This document shows, in pieces, positions 21,751-32,068 of a stretch of DNA of 64,000 nucleotides (positions are counted from its first letter, which is position 1; each line of letters opens with the position of its first letter). This DNA is from Acephala macrosclerotiorum. Its lineage: Eukaryota > Ascomycota > Leotiomycetes > Helotiales > Mollisiaceae. The stretch lies in the NCBI GenBank assembly GCA_014904845.1, contig MU119215.1, forward strand, positions 62,001-126,000, read 5' to 3'. The notes under the pieces were generated by a model, which ran no database searches, had not been told where the DNA came from, and saw nothing but the letters and a program-made list of their open reading frames with translations. Position numbers and translations under genes: made by a program.

Positions 21751-23010
21751 TCAAGCACTAACAGCTTCTGCTTGTGCAACAAGTCTTTCTCTCCACCCAT
21801 TACACACTTCCTCGAATCCACCAACGACATCTCCACAAACGCCGGCACATTCTCTTGTTCGTAATCTTTCGCTCCAGTTATGTCGCGTCAGCCATCTTTC
21901 TCCTTCTTCCCTGGCATCCTCCTCTTTCCTCATTTCAGCTACTAGTTCTCTTGCACTCTTCAAGCGCCTTGTTGCTGTGGTTGTTGTTTGTCGTGACATA
22001 TGTAGGGTATCCGATAGGTAGTTCAATGTTTGAACCAAGTCTGCCGTCGAGCTATGCAGTGCAGTCAGGGAGTTGAACGCTGCAGCTGTTGGTCGAGGCA
22101 TCGTTTCGCCAATAGTGACGAGCAGGGGCATTAGGTCGTCAATGAAGTCGTCGTCTGGGGGGAGAGTCAAAGGTGAGAATAGAGGGTAAGAGAGGGATTG
22201 CAGCAGTCGAGTTTGGTGGAGCAGATGTGTCGCTAAGGCTGAGTGTGCTGTTACGAGTCTGTAGAATATTAGCATGTATGTTTAAGAACTCAAGGAAGGA
22301 GCATACCTCGTAGCCCCGCCCTCAACACCAGACTGCCCACCTAAATCCTTCAACCCATCAATGACCCTCTTTACAACCTCATCCCTCTCTGACCCATTAT
22401 TCTCCGTCCCTCTCCTCGCCAAACTCTCCACCATATCCATCCTGGCCACCAACCCCGGCGGCATACCCGGCGATTCCAAATCCGAATCTCCCCCATAATC
22501 ACTCCCATCATAGTCGCTGCGCTGCCTCCTATGGCCCCTCCCCATCATCTGCGCCGGCGGTGTAAGATTCGCAGATTTAAGCGGTGCTTGTATCGGTGAA
22601 GACGTAACATCCACACCACTATCCCTCTGTGGCCCTCCCTCTCCCTCTCCCTCTTCCTTCACTTCCTGGAAATTCATATCCGGCTCCTCGTAGTCATCAT
22701 CATCTTCTTCTCCTCCATCTCCCCACGCATCTGCCAGCTCATCCGCAAGATTACCCAGCCCATTTGAGGCAGCTCCTGGTCCCCCACTACTGAATACATC
22801 TTGCCCGATCGAATCCGTGCGGTTGAGGCTCAGTCGATTTGGGGTTGTGGGACTTTGTATAGAGGCTTTGGAGTGTCTGCGAGGGGAGTCGGTATAAGAG
22901 AGGGGCGTAGCGAACGAGAGGTCGATCCCCGACGACGGATGTCTGCTATGCTTCGGTGTCCTCGGTGACGACGGCATCCTGTCTCTTCCCAACTTTCCCT
23001 TTCCTCCCAA
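21751..23010 (-). CDS. Conserved protein of unknown function, disordered N-terminus and helical C-terminus
   Basis: Exons 23010-22307 and 22258-21751 (48-nt intron, GTATGC donor, CTACAG acceptor) give 403 residues. An alternative start at Met12 (22977), just before the SPRTPKHSRH stretch, would also be typical. Residues 1-225 are Ser/Pro-rich with basic phospho-site-like motifs and an acidic block (GGEEDDDDYEEPDMNFQEV). From about 226 the chain is helical and looks well conserved (ALATHLLHQTRLLQSLSYPL, NSLTALHSSTADLVQTLNYL, SRQTTTTATRRLKSARELV), suggesting a coiled-coil bundle that might act as a scaffold. No enzyme motif, signal or membrane segment is present. It is divergent from NAA20, with 673 bp between the starts. 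Confidence 0.7.
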
Positions 23011-23683
23011 TACCGCTCAAGCCCCTTGTCCCAGCTGACCACAATCCTCCGTCTATTCCGTTCGTTGTTCTAATATCCTAGCAAGTCTGCAAAATAGAGA
23101 GCAAAATGCACAGCTCAGGAACAGCGTAAATACACGTAGCAAAGCGCGCCGATGATGAAAAGAAGGAAGGTTCTGTTGTTCTGGTCGTGGGCGGCGTCGA
23201 CGTGGAGACGGTGCAGGGTTCAGCGATTTTATTGTGTTGATGGCATATTAGACAGGTGCTGGTCAATATCGAAGCCTCGTGTATCTCGCGATTGGCGGTA
23301 TCGAATACCCCTGTTGACCAGCAAGATTACAGACAATGCGTTGACTCTTTCCAAGTTGGTATTTGCTTTTGGCGGAAACTATATGATGAAATGCAAGTTG
23401 TGCAAGGAGAGAAAAGAAAAGGCTCCCCCTGAGGCATACATATTTAGAGGGCGTTTTTGTTTGTGACGTGTGTTTGGGTTGCGGTGAGTCCTTGCTAATC
23501 TAGAAATCTGGGGCTGGGATGAAGCTCGGTTCAGAAATTCTTCACTATCAGACTATCTCTCGGTATCACAACCACAACTCAATGTCCCACCATCACCAAA
23601 ACAATCTAAACCCCTCCACCTCCAATTTTGTTTGCAACAATCGCAATCCCTTGATTCTACTCATCTAGAGCAACCCCGCAATC

Positions 23684-24256
23684 ATGACCTCCCTCCGCCC
23701 CTTCCACGCAATCGACGTCTTCAAATTCAACCCCACCAACCTCGACCCCCTCACCGAAACCTACGACCTAAACTTCTACCTCTCCTACCTCGCGCGCTGG
23801 CCACATCTATTCACCGTCGCCCTCTCCCCCTCGCAATCAATCGACGCCTACATAATGGGAAAACTCGAATCCTCCCCCTCTTACTACATAACCTCCCCAC
23901 ACTACCTCCCCTTCCACGCCCACATAACCGCCCTCACGGTATCCCCTTCCTCCAGACGTCTCGGCCTAGCCCGAACCCTCTCATCCTCTCTCGAACAAGC
24001 TGGCGATGAATACGATGCGTGGTTTGTGGATCTGTTTGTCAGGAAGAGTAATAGGATTGCGCAAGCGTTGTATAAGGGGATGGGGTATCAGGTCTTTAGG
24101 GTGGTGAAGGGGTATTATAGTGATGATCCTAACGATCCGGACGCAGACGGGGAGGACGCTTGGGATATGAGGAAGAGGTTGAGGAGGGATGGGGAGGGGA
24201 AGCATGTTAGGAGTGATGGGGAGAAGTATGAGGTTATGCCGGAGGATGTGTGGTGA
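23684..24256 (+). CDS. NAT3: NatB catalytic subunit, N-terminal acetyltransferase NAA20 (Nat3)
   Basis: A single exon of 190 residues, close to the usual NAA20 length. It begins MTSLRPFHAIDVFKFNPTNL, the strongly conserved NAA20 start, followed by DPLTETYDLNFYLSYLARWP. The GNAT acetyl-CoA loop RRLGLA is at 91-96, with VDLFVRKSNRIAQALYKGMG after it. NatB acetylates the initiator Met of nascent proteins starting Met-Asp, Met-Glu, Met-Asn or Met-Gln, acting on ribosomes together with NAA25. The first half is markedly C-rich in third positions while the second half is G-rich, a compositional flip inside one exon. The C-terminal tail (DPNDPDADGEDAWDM and a basic end) is the usual variable extension. 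Confidence 0.92.
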   Translation: MTSLRPFHAIDVFKFNPTNLDPLTETYDLNFYLSYLARWPHLFTVALSPSQSIDAYIMGKLESSPSYYITSPHYLPFHAHITALTVSPSSRRLGLARTLSSSLEQAGDEYDAWFVDLFVRKSNRIAQALYKGMGYQVFRVVKGYYSDDPNDPDADGEDAWDMRKRLRRDGEGKHVRSDGEKYEVMPEDVW

Positions 24257-24676
24257 GCCAGGTGGTTAGGAGGACGAGAAACGCATTTTTGGAAAATGGA
24301 ATGACGCCGAGGGTTGGGTTCACGACGATGACATCCTGGGATGGTGTCAGTGTTCACCGCCACAAGACTGTTTGGAGACAAGACGTCAAATTGTCTAGAA
24401 TGGCCTGTGCTACGATCACGCCCGAGATTCAGCTTCGAGAGGCAGTTTGGGGGAATGGCTTAGATATATTCTGCGATCTAGTCACGAGCCAGAAGGGCTG
24501 ACGATTCGATGCTATTCATTCTACTACTCAATCGACAGACTTAGGGTCAAAATCTTGGGCCAGGCAGGTATACAGAAGCAAAGCAGTCGCCAATCTGAAG
24601 AACAAGAAGCCGTAACAGAACAACAGTTCCAATTTCGATGCCCACGTAGCTCTGACACATACAACTCCGAGGACCC

Positions 24677-27600
24677 TCAACGAATCAATTCTGGCTCACT
24701 AGTCGTAGACCAAGATCCAGCCTTGAGGATCATATCCTCCCTATCGTCGAAGTGAAGAATGATAGTAACACCCATTATACCCATGTTGGAAGTCTGTCTA
24801 TGATTACACTGAAGGGGGTTTCCGCTCTGTACTTCCAAGACCATTCTCTTCCACGAACACTCATGCCCTTCGACACTTCGTTCGGGAGTGTTGACATTCA
24901 TCAGAGCCTCTGACGTTGCTTCGCGGCCCACCCTTTCGAACTTTCCTCTCTCAAACTCAGTGCCTGCCTCGACATTCCTCCTTTGAGTGGTCAAGATGTT
25001 CAACCGAGCCTTAGACATGACTTTGCGATCCTGCGTCTCAACCCTGCTTTTCGCAGACTTGTCGTTGTAAGTATCCAAGCAAGCCTCTGACATTACCCTG
25101 CGATCTTCACTACGATCCTGATTGTCTGTTGGTCTCTTCTCAAGCATATTATCGTCCAATCTGTGCCCTTTCAAAGCCAGGTCGTTTTCACAAGGCGAGC
25201 TTGGCCTCTTGTCCACCAACCTCAGTCTCCATTTCCTCGTGCTGTCGGTGCTCACAGCTCTACTACTCATTCTCGACTCTCGCATCAAAGGGGTTGACTT
25301 CCTATTTCCCTCTTCAAACTTTTCTTCTCCGTGCTCTAGGTTTCGTGCACGGGAAGTAACGGCCCCTAAGAGAGCAGCCTGTATTTGCTCATCTCGATCC
25401 CTGCGGCTGTCTCGCAGCTCCTCTTGATGTTGTAGTAGCTTCTGAGTCAACTTTGGTACCGAGTTCTTCTTGCGCGGCTGGAAGAGTGCCGATAGCCTTC
25501 TTGAAGCTCTCCTAGATCCAGGAGGGGAAATTTTCATTCGTGACGAACTGCGCGTATTTCCCTTGGATGATATGCTTCGCTTCTCATTTACTGCTGAGTT
25601 TTTCCTTGACGGAATTTTCGAGCTATCCTGATAGTCTTTCCGAGCATAATCTTTACTATTCTCAGTGTAGCTGGACGACCACAGTTTTTCCTTCTGCTCA
25701 TTTTTCGCGTCTTGGTTAAACACACCCCAAGTGCTGGTAGGAGGGGGTGTTGTGATCTTTCTCAACGAAGCAAATGGGTCCGGAGCCTTTTCCTGGAGGA
25801 CATCATCAGTTGGGTCATATTTAAACGCCTTTAAAAGCGAGCTTCTGGGTATAGTGACCCAGGGTGGTGGAGTTGGTGGTTTCTTTGCCTTTTGGATAAA
25901 GGTCGACCTTTTTCTGACAGGAAAGTTAGGCAGTTTTTCTAGGGAAGGGCCTGTTGACAAGATCTGTTTTGGCGAACCATTTTGTGCTGGACTCCGTTCT
26001 ATGAAGTGTTCGACAATTGAACTTTGAGGACGTGGCGGTACAGTGATGGAAGGTCGTGATGGTATGGATGCTTTTCGAGGTGTTGATAGCGGTCGGATAT
26101 GAAGATCGAGAAGTGTAGCTTCTCTTTGTGGCGTATGATGCTGGTGAACTATAGCTTTGTGGTCTTTATGGGTGCAGCACCTGACATTGTGATGCGTGCT
26201 TTGGCATGCTGCACACTGGCAATCCTCCACACAATGTTGGCATTCGCCAACAAGTTCTGCCCCAGAAAAGCTTCCGTGACGAACATGACCAGTTCGTGGA
26301 TAGCCATAGCACTCGACAAACTCTGGTACATAACTCTCACGCGTTTTCTCCTGCTGATGATCATGAAAATGTTTAGGCCTGTATGAAACTTGTGATTGCG
26401 GTATTGAAAAATATGAGTGTGAATGCGATGGCGGGTTTGAAGAATGTGTGTGTAAATGAGTGTGGTTATGCATCTCTTCTTCAACGTGGCTTGTATCTGC
26501 CACATAACCATTCTCGGTTTTTTCACGGGTATACCGCTTCTCTTTCTCTTTCGTTCGCGAGACTGCATGACGTTTGGCTCGATGCTCGCAATGAGTAGTA
26601 AGACAATCAGTTCTTTCGCAGCGAAATGAGGTTGATGATGAGGATGAGTGGTTACTCCGTTGATTTTGCTGCCGGAGGTGATTCTTTTGATGATGTTGGG
26701 TACTCTGATGACGATCTCTTCCAGTATCAAAAGGGAACAAAGCGATTGACTGTTTCTTGGCGGTCGAATCTGCGATCATGAATGGCGAATCCTTCACACT
26801 TGTCTTCACTTGAGTCTCAGGTCGGTCAGGAGCAGCCTTTTGAGAGACTTCGGGAACTGTCTTTGGCGGATGTGATGCTTGAGATGGTTCGATAGTAGGT
26901 ACCAACTCGGGATGGAAGTCTGGGAAGTTAGTTGGCGGACTTGACCTTTTCCGTGGCTGTAGGACATGCTCCTCCTTTTTTGCTTGGATTACACTTGGCC
27001 TGGGTCTGACTGTTGTCTCTTTAACAGGTTCGATGTCAACAGCTTCATATTCTCTTGGCGACATACGAGAAGGTTGGTTCTCCAGCCCTTTGCCCTTGGA
27101 GAATCTCCCAGAATATAGAAGGCTTGGTTCTTTTCGCGTGACAGGCTGAGGCGATTGAGCATCGCATATGGAACAGAGTCGATGACTACACCTCCAGCAC
27201 TTCACTGATGGGCTGCTATTTACCCAGGAGCAGAGGTGACAGAATCTGTGTGGTCGAGTGGGGCGTGGAGTGTCTTCGGCATCACGAGACGACTCTTTCG
27301 ATGATGCTAACCCAGCTGGCCGCTCTATGCCATAATCGTCGAAAAGGTCTCTCACGCTCTGGCGGCGGATTGTGGAAGCTGTAGCGAATGAAGCTTCTGA
27401 TTTCAAGGTATTTGCTTCGTTTGACTTGAAATTTCGACGAAATCTGCTCGGATCGTCCTCCTGGGGAGGTCGAGGGAAGATGGTAGCTTCTGCAACGATG
27501 TGACTATGGTATGCAAGAAGCTCGCTCCGATTGCCATCCATGTCGTTGTTGTCATTCTTCCGGCCCATACTTCTAGATGATTTACTCCGTGACAGACTAC

Positions 27601-28099
27601 CCCAAGGTGCCACTGCGTCATACTGCGACCTTTCACGTGTTGTTGGAGCAATTGTTCCGTTGATGCCCGGTGATTTTGAATATCTGATCCTGTTATCTGC
27701 CAACCCATGCTCTTCGACGTGGCTCTTGCGAGGAATGTTGAGACCGAGGAAAGAATGTGATGTGTCTGTTCTTGCATCTTCAAAAGGCTGTCCACTCTGG
27801 ACAGCCGGTGGTCCAAACCGATTTGTCAGACGGCGACCAAAGCCAGTACGAGAATTCTCGCGGCGACGACTGGATGGGGTAGCAACCTGGGGAGGAAGGG
27901 GAGGAGGCCCTGTGTTACCTGTCCTTTGCAGGCTCTGAAGAAATTGCACGCGCGAAGCCACAGTACCTGGAGGAGCACCATTCTGAGCTCTTGGAGGATC
28001 AGAACGTGAGACTTGGGCGGCGTTAGGTTCGTAATATGGCGTGCGTGCCGATGATGACGGCGGTCGTGTGTTCTTCATTGCCGGAAATGATGGTTGCAA
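24677..28099 (-). CDS. 1140-residue disordered protein with a zinc ribbon and a second Cys cluster
   Basis: One exon. Most of the chain is Ser/Pro/Arg/Lys-rich and apparently disordered. A zinc ribbon spans 287-312: C287-x2-C290, then C301-x2-C304-x-H306-x2-C309-x2-C312, preceded by Arg/His residues. A His-rich stretch (about 465-590) precedes a second Cys cluster at 494-506 and 620-642 (C620-x2-C623-x3-C627-x-C629-x2-C632 and C641-C642), which could bind metal. The C-terminal third has basic coiled segments (RKKNSVPKLTQKLLQHQEEL). The ribbon core CxxCxHxxCxxC is the same as in the microprotein at 2657-2838. I recognise no named orthologue. A role in a nuclear or cytoskeletal complex is possible but not shown. 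There is no signal peptide or membrane span. Confidence 0.75.
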   Translation of the reverse strand: MQPSFPAMKNTRPPSSSARTPYYEPNAAQVSRSDPPRAQNGAPPGTVASRVQFLQSLQRTGNTGPPPLPPQVATPSSRRRENSRTGFGRRLTNRFGPPAVQSGQPFEDARTDTSHSFLGLNIPRKSHVEEHGLADNRIRYSKSPGINGTIAPTTRERSQYDAVAPWGSLSRSKSSRSMGRKNDNNDMDGNRSELLAYHSHIVAEATIFPRPPQEDDPSRFRRNFKSNEANTLKSEASFATASTIRRQSVRDLFDDYGIERPAGLASSKESSRDAEDTPRPTRPHRFCHLCSWVNSSPSVKCWRCSHRLCSICDAQSPQPVTRKEPSLLYSGRFSKGKGLENQPSRMSPREYEAVDIEPVKETTVRPRPSVIQAKKEEHVLQPRKRSSPPTNFPDFHPELVPTIEPSQASHPPKTVPEVSQKAAPDRPETQVKTSVKDSPFMIADSTAKKQSIALFPFDTGRDRHQSTQHHQKNHLRQQNQRSNHSSSSSTSFRCERTDCLTTHCEHRAKRHAVSRTKEKEKRYTREKTENGYVADTSHVEEEMHNHTHLHTHSSNPPSHSHSYFSIPQSQVSYRPKHFHDHQQEKTRESYVPEFVECYGYPRTGHVRHGSFSGAELVGECQHCVEDCQCAACQSTHHNVRCCTHKDHKAIVHQHHTPQREATLLDLHIRPLSTPRKASIPSRPSITVPPRPQSSIVEHFIERSPAQNGSPKQILSTGPSLEKLPNFPVRKRSTFIQKAKKPPTPPPWVTIPRSSLLKAFKYDPTDDVLQEKAPDPFASLRKITTPPPTSTWGVFNQDAKNEQKEKLWSSSYTENSKDYARKDYQDSSKIPSRKNSAVNEKRSISSKGNTRSSSRMKISPPGSRRASRRLSALFQPRKKNSVPKLTQKLLQHQEELRDSRRDRDEQIQAALLGAVTSRARNLEHGEEKFEEGNRKSTPLMRESRMSSRAVSTDSTRKWRLRLVDKRPSSPCENDLALKGHRLDDNMLEKRPTDNQDRSEDRRVMSEACLDTYNDKSAKSRVETQDRKVMSKARLNILTTQRRNVEAGTEFERGKFERVGREATSEALMNVNTPERSVEGHECSWKRMVLEVQSGNPLQCNHRQTSNMGIMGVTIILHFDDREDMILKAGSWSTTSEPELIR

Positions 28100-28420
28100 C
28101 CTCGTTGAGACATCGATTCTTGGTCAAACATAAAAGAATAATAACGAAGAATACTACAAACACTAATAATGAGTGATAAGCATCAAGCTCATCGAGCAGC
28201 TATGTTCGATGAGGGCAGGTGTGTTGTAATAACAGCTCGTGAAAATACAATGATAGATAGGTACACTAGTTGACCAAAAGGGAAGGAGCGACCAAGGGGC
28301 CTCGGAACGAAGTGGTTTCTGCTATTTGTGCTTTTCCATAAAATGCATTTAAGAAACAGTGATGTACATAGCCGCTCCTCTATAAGTTTGTCGTGCTTCG
28401 TTAGAATCTAGGATGCACTT

Positions 28421-29192
28421 TTACTTGAGAACAGCTTGCAAGCTCTCCAACACCTGTCTCGTTATTAGAACCTGTTTAACTTGCCTTTTCGAATATAACT
28501 CACCTCAAGCTCAATCTTCGCCTCAGCAATATCCTGTTCACTTCCACTTCCACCTACAATCTTTTGTGCCTCCGAGATTTGTGAGCGAACATTCTCGAGG
28601 CTGAAATCCTCCAATGGGAAACCCTCCACAGCGTTGATGCTTAATTCCGAGTTTGGCTGAACAATGGCGAATCCCCCAGAGACTACAAATATGTATTTAG
28701 CTTCGAACATGCTGGAAAGCTTGGAGCTGCATACGGAAGAACTGCTTGCTTCCACCACTCTCCTCAATCACCTCCACAAGACCAGGCTTCAGCTGTTCGA
28801 TCGATGGAACGTGGTTGGCGAGGACACCCATTTCACCAGACTCTGCGGGAATGTTGACTTGGACAACATCTTGGGACTTGTAGACAGACTGTCGATACCT
28901 GATCAGCGAACGTATTCCGGAGCGAATCCTTCCGGCTTCTCAATTGCATGCTATCACCCAATTCGATTCCCTGAATTCCACCCTTCTTGTATTCGGATTG
29001 TTTTCGACGTACCTGATGTGGCAGGGCCAAGCTCAACTTAATCTAGAAGTTGTCAGTAAGGAACCGCAAATTCTGTTGCAAGGTACCGACCTTATCCGAC
29101 ACAGCTTCAGCGTATCCTCTGCGCTGGAGAGGCGCCTTGATAGCTGCAGGGCGCACTCGCAGAGCTGCGCGAGCAATACGGAGGGAGTTCAT
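28421..29192 (-). CDS. ATP16: Mitochondrial F1Fo ATP synthase subunit delta
   Basis: Five exons give 165 residues: 29192-29091, 29042-29013, 28888-28735, 28682-28504 and 28453-28421. The N-terminus MNSLRIARAALRVRPAAIKA is an Arg-rich, acid-free mitochondrial targeting peptide. The mature part starts near RRGYAEAVSDKIKLSLALPH. The beta-sandwich carries VNIPAESGEMGVLANHVPSI and a QFFLSGGFAIVQPNSELSI stretch. The C-terminal helical hairpin ends KIELEVLESLQAVLK. This is the bacterial-epsilon homologue in the central stalk of complex V, coupling the c-ring to F1. All joins restore family-conserved sequence. The second intron is 124 nt, longer than the others. Confidence 0.93.
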
Positions 29193-29299
29193 GATGGGTT
29201 GAGGTATCAATTGGAAATGGCGTTGTTGACTCGTCGGGAGAGCTTTGAGTTGAGGTTCATGGCTCGGCTCTCATTTTCGTTAGCGCCAAGTATCACGTG

Positions 29300-32068
29300 A
29301 AGAGCTGCTCTCAACCTGCGATCTTGGGGCTCAACATCCCATTAGACAGTCCGATATTTAACTTTCATCTTACAGACCAATCTGCAGACTCCGATGAAAA
29401 GTTTCAAGGAATGAACAAACCTAAATCGATCAGCTGATCTACCCTAATATTTGAGGCATTCATTTAACTGTTCTGGCTTTTGTTTCTTGCCATAGATTGC
29501 GATCGACGTGTTTGCTGACTCGCCGTACTGCTATAAATATTATGCGCTCTTGGCTGTTTCACGTTGCCATTGCATTCATCCCAGGCGCCTCTGCACTGCC
29601 ATACTATTCTTACGCCCTCTTCTCCTCGAGGAAAACTTCCAAATCTTGTCGCACCCGATCTTGAGGTTCATCGGCCTCGCCTTTTTGCAGCATTACAGTT
29701 ACACTACAGCACGTACCGGCAAGTGCGAATCAAGCATCCCGAGAAAACGCCATCCCTTCTAAATCCCTTCGTCCTTCCGACATTTGACTGGAGTAGATTA
29801 ATCCCTCATGCACCTCCCATCGCCATGCAGATCAACCATGTCGGATACTTGTTGATGCTGCACTGCAGAAGACCGCGTTCCGCATGCGTGGCGTCAGAAC
29901 CGGGTTCCAGTTTGGCAGGTAGTGCCGTCAAGGCTAGAAACATCGTCGAAGGGAGCTTCACGATCTCCAGCAGAATCCAAGACGTTATTTGACATCACCT
30001 CACCGCGTAACTGCTTCTATCCGCTCGCTATTCTAGGACGATTGGGTGAAAACTTGGTCAAGAAGACATCAGCTGCCATTTCCATTTAAGATAACCGCTG
30101 CATCTCACAGCTCACTCAGCGTTCACCGCCTCCTAGCCTTTGATACGGGACCTTCATAGATTCGTGCAACACCGAGTCTGGATATGTTAAAAACTGGTGG
30201 CGTTGATTGACTGTTCCAAAATAGAGGATTGCATCTCGAATTCTTCCCCCTTATTCTCTATTTCTCTCTAGAAGCTCTCCGACAACGGTCTACTGCGAAG
30301 CAAACAAGTCCATGCAGGCCTCGACACGTCAAAATGGTAGAAGAGGGGTCCTCAGAATGTGGGGTACATTTTAGCGGTCAGGATGAAGAATTGAAAACAT
30401 GTCAGATACAATTTGCAGCTCACTATTGGATGGTATTGAAATCCGGTAAGATCTTAATGATCGTAAGATTCGGAAAGACAAAGCACTTGGAGTAGCTGCA
30501 TGCTGTACCTCAAGGAGACTGGGGTGAGCAGCACAACACTGCATCTGTGGTGTGGTTCTCCAGCAACTTTGCATGTGATAGAGAGAATCTGGATTGGTGT
30601 CGCGTTGACACTGTGGTATGGATGGACGCGATGTCGCTGGTGGTCAGGGACATCTGCTTCTGATATTGATACTGGAAATTTTATGCCCCCACGTCCAAGA
30701 ATTATGGTTCAGAGGGGACCCGCTTGGCAGGCAGTGTGTCGTAATTAGCATTATTCAGGGTGCGCTCGGTGCGCAGAAGGGCATCGCAGATCGCAAGCGA
30801 TCGCTGAGGATGTTCATTTCCCTTTGCCGCGAATGGCCGTAAGAATTCCGTCTGCACTCACGATGCGGTTGTCTGATTACTTGTACGTAGTACATTGGGA
30901 GGCAAGATGCACGAGAGACTTTCCGGCAAGGAAGGGCAAGGAAACGAGACGGTGAGACAGCGAGACAGCGAGACAGCGAGACACCGAGGGAAAGCGGTGT
31001 TTCATAGATGGAAATATCAGATAGGGGCGTACAATTTCTATGCTGTTGTGGATTACAGTGCTGCTTCCGGGCCGCGTGTGAACCGCCAAGTGCTGTATGC
31101 GGATGCCGATGTACAAAGACTCTTTCATCCGAGGAAACGACCGAGATTAGGTGAGCTTTACAGATGAGACGGTGAGTTTTCAGTGGATATGCTTTGTTGT
31201 TTGCGATTGGGGGCACCAAAGAAAGGCCTCCGTATGTGGGTGGGCATGAAAATTTGACTGCCTCTGCCTCTTCCTCTTGAATCGCCTCGCCCTTGCCCTC
31301 CCCTAGCCGCTTGATCCAGCATCAAGCTTTTCTTCGCGCCGCCTCCCACACAAACTCGCATTCTTCTCCCCTCCCCTCCCACTTCCACTTCTTCCCGACA
31401 ACAGAAACATCTCATCTCATCAGCAACCTCGGAGTGCTCGTACAAAGACGAGAGGGAGTTGCAGTGCCGGGCGCGCCTTGACTGTCTCGTACAGGCCAAG
31501 CAACCAAGCAGTCTTGTTCTTCGGCTATACCCTTCGTAATTTGTCAGAGAGAGGATCCTGATCTCAGCCCGGCGCAGAACGTCACTATTTCCGACTGCGC
31601 AGCACAGCACTCAAAACTCAACCACCTACAACTTCACACATCACACTGCCAAGCTCGTCGATCGCCCGCAACGACATATCTTCTTCCTCTTTGCTTCCCG
31701 CAAAGTAACACTTGGATATTTTCGCCAATACTCCGAAATGTGTTCCGCGTTATAGCACAACGCGGTCCCTAGGGACTAATCTCCAAAGGTTCTTGCTCAG
31801 CGCTGCCTCTCCAGAGGGGTTTCTGGCAAAGATACATATTCGTGTACTCCCGCGTCAATTGTTTTGATCAGTCCCGAATAACTCAGAGTCTCTAGAGGCT
31901 CAAACTCACTTCACCTCGACTTTCACGTCGCGTTTGCGACCCCTCCTTACCTATCGCCACCCTCCACGACACCATCTCCTCGATATACACTTTTAATTAC
32001 AATCTTACGATTGACCACTCGATTCTTCCGCGAGGGTTTCTTATTCACCATACACGATCATTCACACT
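29300..32068. other. Gene-poor region and long CT-rich leader of the downstream gene
   Basis: Several frames of 60-150 codons exist on both strands but have no domain, splice or composition support. From about 31260 the plus strand becomes C/T-rich (CCCTCCC and CTTCCTC runs). With the absence of other genes up to 32069 this suggests a long 5' leader or promoter for the DUF3295-like gene. No tRNA or other RNA gene was recognised. Confidence 0.4.
30946..30988 (+). repeat. Short tandem repeat, GAGACAGC unit
   Basis: About three perfect and two imperfect copies of the octamer GAGACAGC in a row. It is a simple microsatellite, probably without function. Confidence 0.8.

Noticed and set aside
29564..29992. 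142-codon plus-strand frame in the gene-poor region
   Set aside because: No domain, no splice context and unusual composition; probably chance.
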